Shown here piece by piece: positions 32,364-40,283 of a stretch of DNA of 64,000 nt. Position numbers and translations under genes: made by a program. Under the pieces are notes generated by a model that was given only the letters and a program-made list of their open reading frames with translations, did no database searches and was not told where the DNA came from. This stretch comes from Anaeromassilibacillus sp. An250 (GTDB taxonomy: Bacteria; Bacillota; Clostridia; Oscillospirales; Acutalibacteraceae), in the NCBI RefSeq assembly GCF_002159845.1, contig NZ_NFJK01000014.1, positions 27,455-91,454 on the forward strand, read 5' to 3'. Every line of letters starts with the position of its first letter. Position 1 is the first letter of the stretch.

Positions 32364-32465
32364 AAAAAAGGCTGGATAAGGTCAGACATTTCAGTCTGTG
32401 CCTTATCCAGCCCATCATTTCTACCGAATGATTTGCCCTCCGAGCAAGCCTGTCTATTGTAACAG
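32364..32465 (-). promoter_or_regulatory. Guanidine-IV (mepA motif) riboswitch with terminator
   Basis: On the minus strand two adjacent hairpins are followed by a terminator. Hairpin 1 is TTGC-TCGGAGG-GCAA (32447-32433) and hairpin 2 is ATCATT-CGGTAGA-AATGAT (32432-32414); both loops start with a CGG. A 12-bp stem GGCTGGATAAGG/CCTTATCCAGCC (from 32412) ends in TTTTTTA just before the ribosome-binding site. Two small hairpins with CGG-type loops before a terminator, in front of a mepA-like MATE gene, match what is known of guanidine-IV riboswitches. Binding should allow read-through. Confidence 0.75.
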
Positions 32466-32599
32466 ATTTCTTTTTGCATGTCAAATGCGAGCGGAGGAAC
32501 CCAGCGATGGGAAGCGCAAAATCCTGATCCCGGCCTTCCGCGCCAAACAAAGAGGGGCAGGGTGGCGCCCCAGCGATCGTATCCTCTTCGGGCGCTGAA

Positions 32600-32704
32600 T
32601 CGCTCCGCCGGTATAAAGGCGCTAAAGGTGATATCCTATTCGTATAAATCATTATGATTATACGAAACGTATCGTTTAATATGATACACTTTGTATAATT
32701 TGCT
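32600..32704. promoter_or_regulatory. AT-rich palindromic region upstream of the riboswitch
   Basis: TCGTATAATCAT and ATGATTTATACGA form an almost perfect 25-base palindrome (about 32641-32666), and AAACGATACGTTT (about 32663-32675) is a second one; GTATC/GATAC arms lie beside it. The region must contain the MATE promoter. The palindromes look like repressor operators, but no regulator gene is adjacent. Positions 32466-32600 hold no recognisable gene. Confidence 0.4.
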
Positions 32705-33109
32705 TTAATTATTACAGGTTCTACTTTGTCCCCGGCAGAGGTCCAGCCACTGGCACCCCTGGCAAACCTGCTCCAAACAGCCGGGCCGTAGGATCTGCTG
32801 CTCCACCCGCCGCTCAAATTCGTCCCAGGGAACCCGCTGCCCAAACCGCAGGCCGCAGTATTGCAACACGGCACGGTCATACCTATCGGGCTTCGGCGCG
32901 GACGCGCACCAGCCGCTTTGATTGTGTGGGCAGCTCGCGCAGAGGACGTCCGCACCTGCGGTCAGTTCGATGTCCGTCTCCGGTGCGGCTTGCAGGCCGG
33001 CGATGACGCGCGTCATATTCTCGACAAACGCAGGGCTATAGCCCTTTCCCGTAAAGTGCCGGATGCAGAGCCCGTGGTGGGGCCGCAGCCGTATGGCCTT
33101 CCCGTTCAT
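32705..33109 (-). CDS. DUF1284 protein
   Basis: 134 residues: I-R-L-R-P-H-H-G-L-C-I at the start, several Cys pairs (C-A-S-C-P-H-N, C-L-E-Q-V-C-Q-G-C-Q-W) and E-F-E-R-R-V. This is the DUF1284 pattern, which suggests an iron-sulfur or zinc protein. The function is unknown. The start overlaps the bioY stop (ATGA), so it is under the same biotin control. Confidence 0.8.
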   Translation of the reverse strand: MNGKAIRLRPHHGLCIRHFTGKGYSPAFVENMTRVIAGLQAAPETDIELTAGADVLCASCPHNQSGWCASAPKPDRYDRAVLQYCGLRFGQRVPWDEFERRVEQQILRPGCLEQVCQGCQWLDLCRGQSRTCNN

Positions 33110-33657
33110 ACCGAAACCGCCATCCCTGCTTTGGACAGCGTCTTGCGCAGCACGGGTACCAACAGGGCGGCCACGGCAATCTTGGCCGCATCTCCCGGAA
33201 GGAAAGGAACGACACACAGCAACAGGGATTCCACCAGGCCGGTATGCGCGACCACCATATACCAGGCGGTGCCCAATAGATAGCAGAGCGCCAACCCGCC
33301 AGCCATGGACAGGGCAAACCAATATGCCTTCCCATGGCACCGTGCGGACAAGAGCCCCACCAGCCATGCCGCCGCAACGTACCCAACGATATAGCCGCCC
33401 GTCGGCCCAAGCAGGATTCCCATCCCTCCGCTGAAAGAGGCAAACACCGGCAGGCCAATCACCCCCAGCAGGACATAGACGGCCTGGCTAATTGCACCGC
33501 GCTTCGCCCCCAGCACGCCGCCCGCCACAAAGACCGAGAAGGTCGCCAGGTTGACCGGCACGGGCTGAATCGGGATTGCAATCTGGGAAAGCACCGCGGT
33601 CAAGGCTGCAAACAGTGCGCAAAGGATCAAGCTTCTTGTTTTTTCCAACCGGTTCAT
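33106..33657 (-). CDS. bioY: Biotin transporter substrate-binding subunit BioY
   Basis: 183 residues with six hydrophobic segments and BioY motifs (Q-I-A-I-P-I-Q-P-V-P-V-N-L-A-T-F, G-P-T-G-G-Y-I-V-G-Y, L-P-G-D-A-A-K-I). It binds biotin in the membrane as the S-component of an energy-coupling factor transporter; no EcfA or EcfT gene is seen in the window. ATG at 33657 has GGAGG upstream. Expression is probably set by BirA at 33672-33703. Confidence 0.92.
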   Translation of the reverse strand: MNRLEKTRSLILCALFAALTAVLSQIAIPIQPVPVNLATFSVFVAGGVLGAKRGAISQAVYVLLGVIGLPVFASFSGGMGILLGPTGGYIVGYVAAAWLVGLLSARCHGKAYWFALSMAGGLALCYLLGTAWYMVVAHTGLVESLLLCVVPFLPGDAAKIAVAALLVPVLRKTLSKAGMAVSV

Positions 33658-33671
33658 ACGTCTCCTCCCTA

Positions 33672-33736
33672 TTGTCAACCTATTGATTTCATAAAGTTTA
33701 CAATGGCATTATACAGGACGCATTGGGACCTGTCAA
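33672..33736 (-). promoter_or_regulatory. bioY promoter with BirA operator
   Basis: On the minus strand TTGACA (33736-33731) and TATAAT (33713-33708) are 17 bases apart. TTGTAAAC (33703-33696) and GTTGACAA (33679-33672), separated by 16 bases, closely match the bipartite BirA operator TTGTTAAC-N-GTTAACAA and overlap the start of transcription, so biotin-bound BirA would repress the gene. Confidence 0.82.
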
Positions 33737-33896
33737 GGATTGGAAAGATGAACGGGGCTGAATTTTCCAGAACCGTATGAGAGGAAGGCTTTTAATACAA
33801 GCCTTCCCCTCGTCTCCCTGTTTTCGCAGCAAAGTCCAACCGGCCTTTGCTGACGGCAAATGCAGGGTATATGAAATACATTTTGGATAATTTTCT

Positions 33897-34934
33897 TTAT
33901 TTACAACCAAACGTAAATGACGTGTCGTGTGCATAGAGCGCTCCCTTATGCAGCACGGGCGACGGAAAATGCGGGCACGACATCGCATTGGGGAAATACT
34001 GCGTCTCCAAGCACAAGCCCATGTTCGTCTCATAGGGCACCCCGGATTTCCCGACCGGGCCATCCAACACATTCCCGCTGTAGAACTGCACGCCGGGCAT
34101 GGTGGTGCGGACGGTCATCGCAATCCCTGTATCGGGCGAATAGAGCTCTGCGGCGACCTTCTCCCCATCCCCGCCGTCCAGGATAAAGTTGTGGTCGTAT
34201 CCCTTCCCGTTGCGCAGCTGCGGGCAGTCCACGTCCATATCCCGCCCGATTTCCTTGCTCTCCCGGAAGTCAAACGGCGTCCCCTCGACGGAGAGGACGG
34301 TGCCGGTCGGCAGGCAGTCCGCATCGTTTTCCGTGAAAGATCCCGCCGGAATGCGCAGGATATGGTTGCGGATCGTCCCCTTCCCCTCGCCGGACAGGTT
34401 GAAATAGCAGTGGTTCGTGAGGTTGACCACGGTGTCCGCGTCGGTCTCCGCACGGTATTGCAGGAGCAGCCGGTTGTCATCGGTAAAGGTGTACGTCACG
34501 CGCACATCGAGGTTGCCGGGATACCCCTCTTCCCCGTCCGGGGAAAGCCGGTGGAACATCACCGACTGCCCCTCAATGCTGGCGTCCCAAACGCGCTTGT
34601 CAAATCCGCAAATCCCGCCGTGCAGATGGTTCGGCCCATCGTTGACCGCCAGATGGTATTCCGTCCCATTGAGCTGGAAAATCCCCTTTTCAATGCGGTT
34701 GCCATGGCGCCCGACCACAGCCCCCAGATACCCATTGTTCTGCTCGTATTCCGCAAGGGTGCGGTACCCCAGGCAGACGTCCGTCAACGTCCCGTTGCGG
34801 TCGGGCACCCGGATTGCCTGGATGGTGCATCCGTAGTTCATCACGCTCACGGACGCCCCGCTCGCATTTTCGATGCAAAACCGGTATACGGGGACCCCGC
34901 CCCGTGTCGTGCCAAACAATTCTTGTGTGACCAT
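33897..34934 (-). CDS. galM: Galactose mutarotase (aldose 1-epimerase)
   Basis: 345 residues with the family signatures N-Y-G-C-T-I near 33, G-A-V-V-G-R-H-G-N-R-I, N-D-G-P-N-H-L-H-G-G, N-L-T-N-H-C-Y-F-N-L-S (catalytic His) and the C-terminal C-L-E-T-Q (catalytic Glu). It interconverts alpha and beta anomers of galactose or a related aldose before phosphorylation. AGGAGG lies 9 bases upstream of the ATG at 34934. It is the last gene of a sugar cluster with sensors, a GH27 enzyme and an ABC importer. Confidence 0.92.
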   Translation of the reverse strand: MVTQELFGTTRGGVPVYRFCIENASGASVSVMNYGCTIQAIRVPDRNGTLTDVCLGYRTLAEYEQNNGYLGAVVGRHGNRIEKGIFQLNGTEYHLAVNDGPNHLHGGICGFDKRVWDASIEGQSVMFHRLSPDGEEGYPGNLDVRVTYTFTDDNRLLLQYRAETDADTVVNLTNHCYFNLSGEGKGTIRNHILRIPAGSFTENDADCLPTGTVLSVEGTPFDFRESKEIGRDMDVDCPQLRNGKGYDHNFILDGGDGEKVAAELYSPDTGIAMTVRTTMPGVQFYSGNVLDGPVGKSGVPYETNMGLCLETQYFPNAMSCPHFPSPVLHKGALYAHDTSFTFGCK

Positions 34935-35066
34935 GCTTTTTATCCTCCTTATCAAACTCAGTTGGTTGCTGCTGCGCGCCCCGGCATAAGGAAGCTTGCG
35001 CGGCTTTCCCTCCGGCACGCGCGCCGGGAAGTCTGGAAGCGATCCCGCTTCCCTTTTCCCCGGAAA

Positions 35067-36950
35067 TCAATATTTCCTGCTCCGGATGTACTGCTGCGCA
35101 TTCTCCTGTGTATAGACCTTTTCGTCGGTGATAATGCGCAGGGGCAGCTCTTTTCCCGCCATCAAGTCCTTGACCGCCTTCATCAGCTGGGGTCCCAGCA
35201 GCGGGCTGCATTCCACCACACAGTTCAGCCGTTTATCGATCAGCGCTTGAAAGGCCGAGCGCACGCCGTCCACAGAGATCAGCTTGACGTCCACGCCGGG
35301 CTTCAGGCCATGGGCCTCCAACGCCTCCGCCGCGCCGAGCGCCATATCGTCATTTTGGGAGAAGATCACGTCGATGTCCCACTTATGGGAGGCCATGTAA
35401 TCCTCTACCACCTGTTTCCCGCCCTCATAGGTGAAATCCCCGCAGGCTGAATAGACAATTTGGCAATTGGGGTATTCCTGCATAACCTCCTGGAACCCCT
35501 GGCTGCGCTCCTCTGAAGGGGACGCCCCCACGGTGCCCTCAATTTCCATAATGCGCACATGCTCCAACGGGTCTTCCATGGTCCCGGCCAACCACCGCAT
35601 GGCACGCCGCCCTTCCTCCAGGAAGTCCGCGCCGATAAACGTCATATACATATCGTCCTTTTGTGTGCTGACCTTCCGGTCGGAAAGGAGGACCGGAATC
35701 CCCGCGTCCTGCGCTTCCTCCAGCACCTCGTCCCAGCCGCTGTCTACAACCGGGCTTAGCACAATGACGTCCACTTCCATCTCAATGAACCGGCGCAGCG
35801 CCTCGATCTGCCGCTCCTGGCTCTGGTTGCCGTCCTCGTAGATCAGGTTGATGCCAAAATCCTTGGCCGCGGTCTTGATCGACTGGGTGTTTGCCAAGCG
35901 CCAGACGCTCTCCGTGCCAACCTGTGCATATCCCACGTCGATGATCCGGTCGGGCTCTTCATACACCCGGTTGAGGCTCTCGACGTATTCGTCCGCATTC
36001 TCCTTTGTGATGCTGTGGCTCCGCAGGATCACCTGCTTGGGGACGCCGCTGACATTCTGCAAAATCTCCAGCGCATATTGGACAGCCTCCCTGCCGCCGG
36101 TTGGGCAGGTGATCGTCTCGTCGATCAGCCCGCGGCGCACCAGGTCGATCCCCCGGTTCTCCCCGGTGAACCCATCGACCCCCACAATGCGGATATCGTC
36201 GTAGCCCAACTGTTCCAGCGCGCGGGCAGCGCCGAGGGCCATATAATCGTTGTGTGCGAAAATCGCGTCGATGTCGCGCAGATGCGTGCCGAACGCCCGG
36301 ACAATATCCTCCGCGGAGTCGCGGGATTCGCTCACAACATGCACCTGCTCCACCCTGACGTTGCCCGCTTCTTCGATGACGCTTCGGAAGCCCTCGCTCC
36401 GGTCGATGCTCGCCTGCGAGACGGAACTCCCGCAGAGCTCCAGGACGGTCCCTTTGCCGCCCAGCATGGCAGACACGGATTTCCCCGCCCGCTTCCCAAT
36501 CAGTTCGTTATCCGGGCCGATAAAGAGGGAATAATCGTACCCCTCCACCACGCGGTCAAGGACCACCACAGGGATCGACTGGTACACTTCGCTCACCACC
36601 GGCGTGACCTTTTTGACGTCACAAGGGGAGACGATCATCAAATCGACCCCGAAATCCAGCAACCGTTGGATGTCCGCGATCTGTTTATCGCTGTTGTCCG
36701 TCGCGTCCGTAATGACCAGGCGCACGTCCGGATGTTTGGCAGCTTCCTCCTGGATCTCCTGCGTGAGCACCAACCGCCAGGGCTCCCGCATATTGGCCTG
36801 CGATACGCCGATCACATAGGAGATCTGGTCTGGCTGCTGCTTTACCACACACGCGGAGAAGATCGTAAAGAGCAACACAAAAATCAGGATACATGCGCAG
36901 GCAGCTTTCCCGATCAACCGGTAGCCTGCCTTTTTGATCCGTTCCCGCAT
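35067..36950 (-). CDS. Tandem double periplasmic-binding-protein lipoprotein
   Basis: 627 residues: a signal or anchor (about 10-34, with F-S-A-C) and two complete periplasmic sugar-binding domains. The first (about 43-330; V-I-G-V-S-Q-A-N-M-R-E-P-W, V-V-V-L-D-R, A-H-N-D-Y-M-A-L-G-A-A) and the second (about 340-620; V-G-Y-A-Q-V-G-T-E-S-V-W, S-Q-N-D-D-M-A-L-G-A) are homologous to each other, and the second closely follows the single binding protein at 49511-50545. It precedes galM and follows the YesN/YesM genes, so a sensory rather than transport role is likely. AAAGGAGG lies upstream of the ATG at 36950. Confidence 0.85.
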   Translation of the reverse strand: MRERIKKAGYRLIGKAACACILIFVLLFTIFSACVVKQQPDQISYVIGVSQANMREPWRLVLTQEIQEEAAKHPDVRLVITDATDNSDKQIADIQRLLDFGVDLMIVSPCDVKKVTPVVSEVYQSIPVVVLDRVVEGYDYSLFIGPDNELIGKRAGKSVSAMLGGKGTVLELCGSSVSQASIDRSEGFRSVIEEAGNVRVEQVHVVSESRDSAEDIVRAFGTHLRDIDAIFAHNDYMALGAARALEQLGYDDIRIVGVDGFTGENRGIDLVRRGLIDETITCPTGGREAVQYALEILQNVSGVPKQVILRSHSITKENADEYVESLNRVYEEPDRIIDVGYAQVGTESVWRLANTQSIKTAAKDFGINLIYEDGNQSQERQIEALRRFIEMEVDVIVLSPVVDSGWDEVLEEAQDAGIPVLLSDRKVSTQKDDMYMTFIGADFLEEGRRAMRWLAGTMEDPLEHVRIMEIEGTVGASPSEERSQGFQEVMQEYPNCQIVYSACGDFTYEGGKQVVEDYMASHKWDIDVIFSQNDDMALGAAEALEAHGLKPGVDVKLISVDGVRSAFQALIDKRLNCVVECSPLLGPQLMKAVKDLMAGKELPLRIITDEKVYTQENAQQYIRSRKY

Positions 36951-36989
36951 GCGGATTCCCTCCTTTCTACATTCCTGCCGTTGGGCCGG

Positions 36990-38207
36990 TCATGGATTGG
37001 GTTCGCCCCTTTTCTGCAAGCTCTTCTTGTACTCCATAGGCGAAACCCCCAGCACCTTTTTAAACGCGCTGCTGAAATAATGCTGGCTGGAGTACCCGAC
37101 CGCCTCCGCAATCTCATACATCTTGTGGTCGTCATCGCGCAAAAGCTCAATCGCCCGGCGGATGCGTACCCGCGTGATATAGTCCATAAAAGTGATGCCC
37201 GTGCTCTGGCGGAACACCCGGCTCAGGTGCTGCGGGGAGACATGCGTATAGTCCGCCGCCTCTGTGAGGGAGAATTCCTCCCGGGCAAAGTTTTCTTCGA
37301 TGTATTTTTTTGCATCCCGGACAAGCTGCGGCGTCTCCAACAGGGTACGCAGGTCCTCGGACGCCCCTTCGTATGCGGCAGGCAGGCCTTGCAGCGTATC
37401 CCCCAGGCGCCGGGTGAGGAAGACATCCACCGGCAGGTGGGTTTGCAGCAAGTGTTTGAGCTGTTCCCCCGCGGCCTCCCACACAGCGCGCGGTTCCCCC
37501 GCGGTGAGCAGCACCAATTCGCCGGCGGAATTCCGGCAGGTGGATACAGGGCGCAGCGTCTGGAAGACCTCATTCGCCATATTTTCCGCCGCATAGAACA
37601 GCAAGTCCTCGTCCCACTCGCCGCCGATTTCCGCATTGTCCTTGTTCTCAAGATGCACCAGCGTCACGCCGACTGGCTCCGGGAGTTCCAGCCCAAGGGC
37701 AGAAATGCGCTCCTGGATCTCCGCTTCCGTAAAGCGGCCGTCCAGCCAGCCCTCCAGGAATTCGGCGATCAACGCCGGCCGGTTTTTCTCCACCAGCGCC
37801 CGGGCCCATTCCAGATACTGGGCCTGTTTTTGCCGGTGCCCAAGCTGGTCTTTTGCCTTGCCCAACGCCTCATAAAAGGTATCCTCCATAATGGGCTTGA
37901 GCAGATAGTCAAAGACCCCTAGGCGCAGGGCCTTCTGGGCATATTTAAAATCGTCGTAGCCGGTAATCACAAGGATCAAGGCGTCCGGCTGGACGGTTTT
38001 CAGCTTCTCAATAAAATCCAGGCCGTTTAAAAACGGCATGTTGATGTCTACAAAGAGCAGATCCGGGTGATATTCCATCGCCTGTTCCAAGGCCATTTCC
38101 CCGTCTTCCGCTTGGGCGACCACCTGTATATCGGGGTCCTTTTTCAGGAAATGGGCAATCCCCCTGCGGATAATCTCCTCGTCATCCGCAATCAGCACCT
38201 TGTACAT
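36990..38207 (-). CDS. YesN-type response regulator with AraC DNA-binding domain
   Basis: 405 residues: a receiver domain with Asp54 in L-F-V-D-I-N-M-P, a long central region (about 130-295), and a C-terminal AraC/XylS double helix-turn-helix (S-L-T-E-A-A-D-Y-T-H-V-S-P-Q-H-L-S-R-V-F and A-E-A-V-G-Y-S-S-Q-H-Y-F-S). ATG at 38207 has GAGGAG 8 bases upstream; the longer frame to 38216 places the start too close. It partners the sensor kinase next door and probably activates the glycan-use genes. Confidence 0.9.
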   Translation of the reverse strand: MYKVLIADDEEIIRRGIAHFLKKDPDIQVVAQAEDGEMALEQAMEYHPDLLFVDINMPFLNGLDFIEKLKTVQPDALILVITGYDDFKYAQKALRLGVFDYLLKPIMEDTFYEALGKAKDQLGHRQKQAQYLEWARALVEKNRPALIAEFLEGWLDGRFTEAEIQERISALGLELPEPVGVTLVHLENKDNAEIGGEWDEDLLFYAAENMANEVFQTLRPVSTCRNSAGELVLLTAGEPRAVWEAAGEQLKHLLQTHLPVDVFLTRRLGDTLQGLPAAYEGASEDLRTLLETPQLVRDAKKYIEENFAREEFSLTEAADYTHVSPQHLSRVFRQSTGITFMDYITRVRIRRAIELLRDDDHKMYEIAEAVGYSSQHYFSSAFKKVLGVSPMEYKKSLQKRGEPNP

Positions 38208-38212
38208 TCCCA

Positions 38213-40003
38213 TCACTCCTCATCAAATTTTTTCGGCTTTTGATACAGGGGCAGCGTAATGGTCACGCGGGTACCCTCCCCCAGCGTGCTTTCCACATGT
38301 ACGCCATACCCCTTTCCGTAGCAAAGCTGGATCCGTTCCCGGATATAGAACAGGCCGAAGCTCTTTTTTTCGTCCAGCACACTGCGCTCGCTCATCCGCC
38401 GGTTGAGTTCCTCCACTTTCTCCTGGAGCATTCCCGCCCCGTCGTCCTGGACCGTGAACACCAGGTTTTCCCCCTCGGGCACACCGGTGATGGTAATGGT
38501 GCCGCCGCCGCGCTTTGCCTTTACGCCGTGGTAAATGGCGTTTTCCACCAGGGGCTGTAAAATCAACTTGGGCACCTCGACGGCATAGAGTGATTCGTCC
38601 ACATGGATCACATAGTTGAGCTTATCCTTATAGCGGATCTTTTGGATATAGAGGTAGTTGGAAACGTGTGTGATCTCTTCTTTTACCGTGATGATGTCCT
38701 TCCCGTGGCTCAGGCCAATGCGGAACATATTTGTCAAGGCGTCCACCAGACGCACGATATCCTCCGCATCGTAGTCGCGGGCCATCCAGCTGATGGTATC
38801 CAGCGTATTGTAGAGGAAATGCGGCTTGATCTGCTCCTGGAGGGACTTCATCTCTGCGGTCCGCTTGTTCTCCTGCTCCACATAGACCATTTGGATCAGC
38901 TGGTCGATGCGCGCAATCATGTGGTTAAAGCTCTGCCCAAGCTCCCCGATTTCATCGTTGTGTTGGAAATTGAAACGGACCGTAAGGTCGCCGGATTCCG
39001 CCTGTTTCATCAGGCGTTTGAGCTTAAAGATCGGGTTTGTGAGCGTCCGGCTGAATTTAAAGGAAACGATGACCACCAATACCAGGGAGATGATGACGCA
39101 GGTAAACAGGATGTACACAATGGTATTGACGCTGGACATCACTTCGTCCATGGAAAATACGCCCACGGTCCGCCAGCCGGTATAGGGGGACAGCTCGCTG
39201 CGGATCTGGTAGCTTCCGCCCTGGATCTGCACCGACATGGGCTCCATCGCCTTGACCCACTTGGGGTTGACGCGGTATACAATGCCGTTGACGGGCGTAT
39301 AAACAATATTGTCCTCCTGGTCCATCACAAAGACAAACCCTTTTTCCCCGATGGTGACGCCGTTGATGGAACTCTGGATAATGTCGTGGCGGATATCCAG
39401 CAGGATCACCCCCAGCACTTCCCCGGTTTCCGGGTCTTGCACAGCTTTTGCCAGCGAGAACACATCGTCGATGCTATAGCTGCGGTTGGTCACAATATTC
39501 CGGCCCGTCACTACGCTGATGAGCTGGATTTCCTCGGGGTTTTCCGAAGCTTCCCGGTACCACCGTTCGTTTTGAAAGGGGTCGCGCGAAATGCGCGACA
39601 TCCCCGTGCTGACATAGAGGTCCTCTTTTGTCGCGATAAAGATCCCGGCCACCTCCCGGTGGGAATTCGCGACGTTTTCCAAAACGGAACGGATATAGGC
39701 CGTCTCGCTGTCCCAGCCAGAGGCGCCTTCGGATTCCATGGTGAAAAAAGGCGTATCCTGCAATTCCAACTGGATATAATTGACCATCTTTTCAATGGTC
39801 TCCACATAGACGTCCATAGAGTTGCTCACCTGGTGGATCAACTGCACGGAGTGCTCTTCCGCGGTCTTCTGGGCATGATCCAGAAAGACGAACCCACTCA
39901 CAATGGAAAAAATCAGGAAGGGGATAAGCGCCACAACGATATTGGACAGGAGCATCCTGGTCCGCAAGCTTACATTCAACAGTAGATCCTTCATTTTCCG
40001 CAA
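38213..40003 (-). CDS. YesM-type sensor histidine kinase
   Basis: 596 residues: membrane helix (about 18-40), an extracellular Cache-like domain (about 45-290), second helix (about 295-318), HAMP, then a His_kinase domain with I-K-P-H-F-L-Y-N-T-L-D-T (phosphoacceptor His) and HATPase motifs L-V-E-N-A-I-Y-H-G and D-D-G-A-G. The start is TTG at 40003 (GAGGGG nine bases upstream) or ATG at 39994. It overlaps the regulator gene. It is expected to sense sugar, perhaps through the tandem binding protein. Confidence 0.9.
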   Translation of the reverse strand: MRKMKDLLLNVSLRTRMLLSNIVVALIPFLIFSIVSGFVFLDHAQKTAEEHSVQLIHQVSNSMDVYVETIEKMVNYIQLELQDTPFFTMESEGASGWDSETAYIRSVLENVANSHREVAGIFIATKEDLYVSTGMSRISRDPFQNERWYREASENPEEIQLISVVTGRNIVTNRSYSIDDVFSLAKAVQDPETGEVLGVILLDIRHDIIQSSINGVTIGEKGFVFVMDQEDNIVYTPVNGIVYRVNPKWVKAMEPMSVQIQGGSYQIRSELSPYTGWRTVGVFSMDEVMSSVNTIVYILFTCVIISLVLVVIVSFKFSRTLTNPIFKLKRLMKQAESGDLTVRFNFQHNDEIGELGQSFNHMIARIDQLIQMVYVEQENKRTAEMKSLQEQIKPHFLYNTLDTISWMARDYDAEDIVRLVDALTNMFRIGLSHGKDIITVKEEITHVSNYLYIQKIRYKDKLNYVIHVDESLYAVEVPKLILQPLVENAIYHGVKAKRGGGTITITGVPEGENLVFTVQDDGAGMLQEKVEELNRRMSERSVLDEKKSFGLFYIRERIQLCYGKGYGVHVESTLGEGTRVTITLPLYQKPKKFDEE

Positions 40004-40185
40004 AGCCTACATCCCCTCTTTCCCGTCCTGCCGTCTTGCAGGGCCATATATTTGGAGGCAGAGAAATCTTTCTGCCGAATTGTCCAATGAATGGTTTGAT
40101 AAGCAGTTTTCTGTATGTAATATCCATAAAATTCTATAAAATTCAAACGTAAATTATGCAGTTTGTTTTTCGAAAGGAAGAAAAC

Positions 40186-40231
40186 AGGCATTGACAGGCA
40201 AAAGGGTCCAAACGCCTGTCAATGCCTTTTC
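40186..40231 (-). terminator. Terminator after the GH27 gene
   Basis: AGGCATTGACAGGC (40186-40199) and GCCTGTCAATGCCT (40214-40227) form a 14-bp perfect stem. It stands between the GH27 stop at 40284 and the YesM start. On the minus strand the T run is short (TGTTTTC). Confidence 0.8.
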
Positions 40232-40283
40232 CGAATCCACTATGCCGGGCGGCCTACCCGCCTGGGTCATAATGGTTTGCTGT

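Noticed and set aside
32329..32955. Minus-strand frame across the MATE leader
   Set aside because: It reads through the riboswitch, terminator and intergenic DNA and overlaps DUF1284 out of frame; no domain is visible.
36015..37922. Plus-strand frame of 635 codons across the sensor and regulator genes
   Set aside because: It crosses two well-supported minus-strand genes and shows no protein family features.
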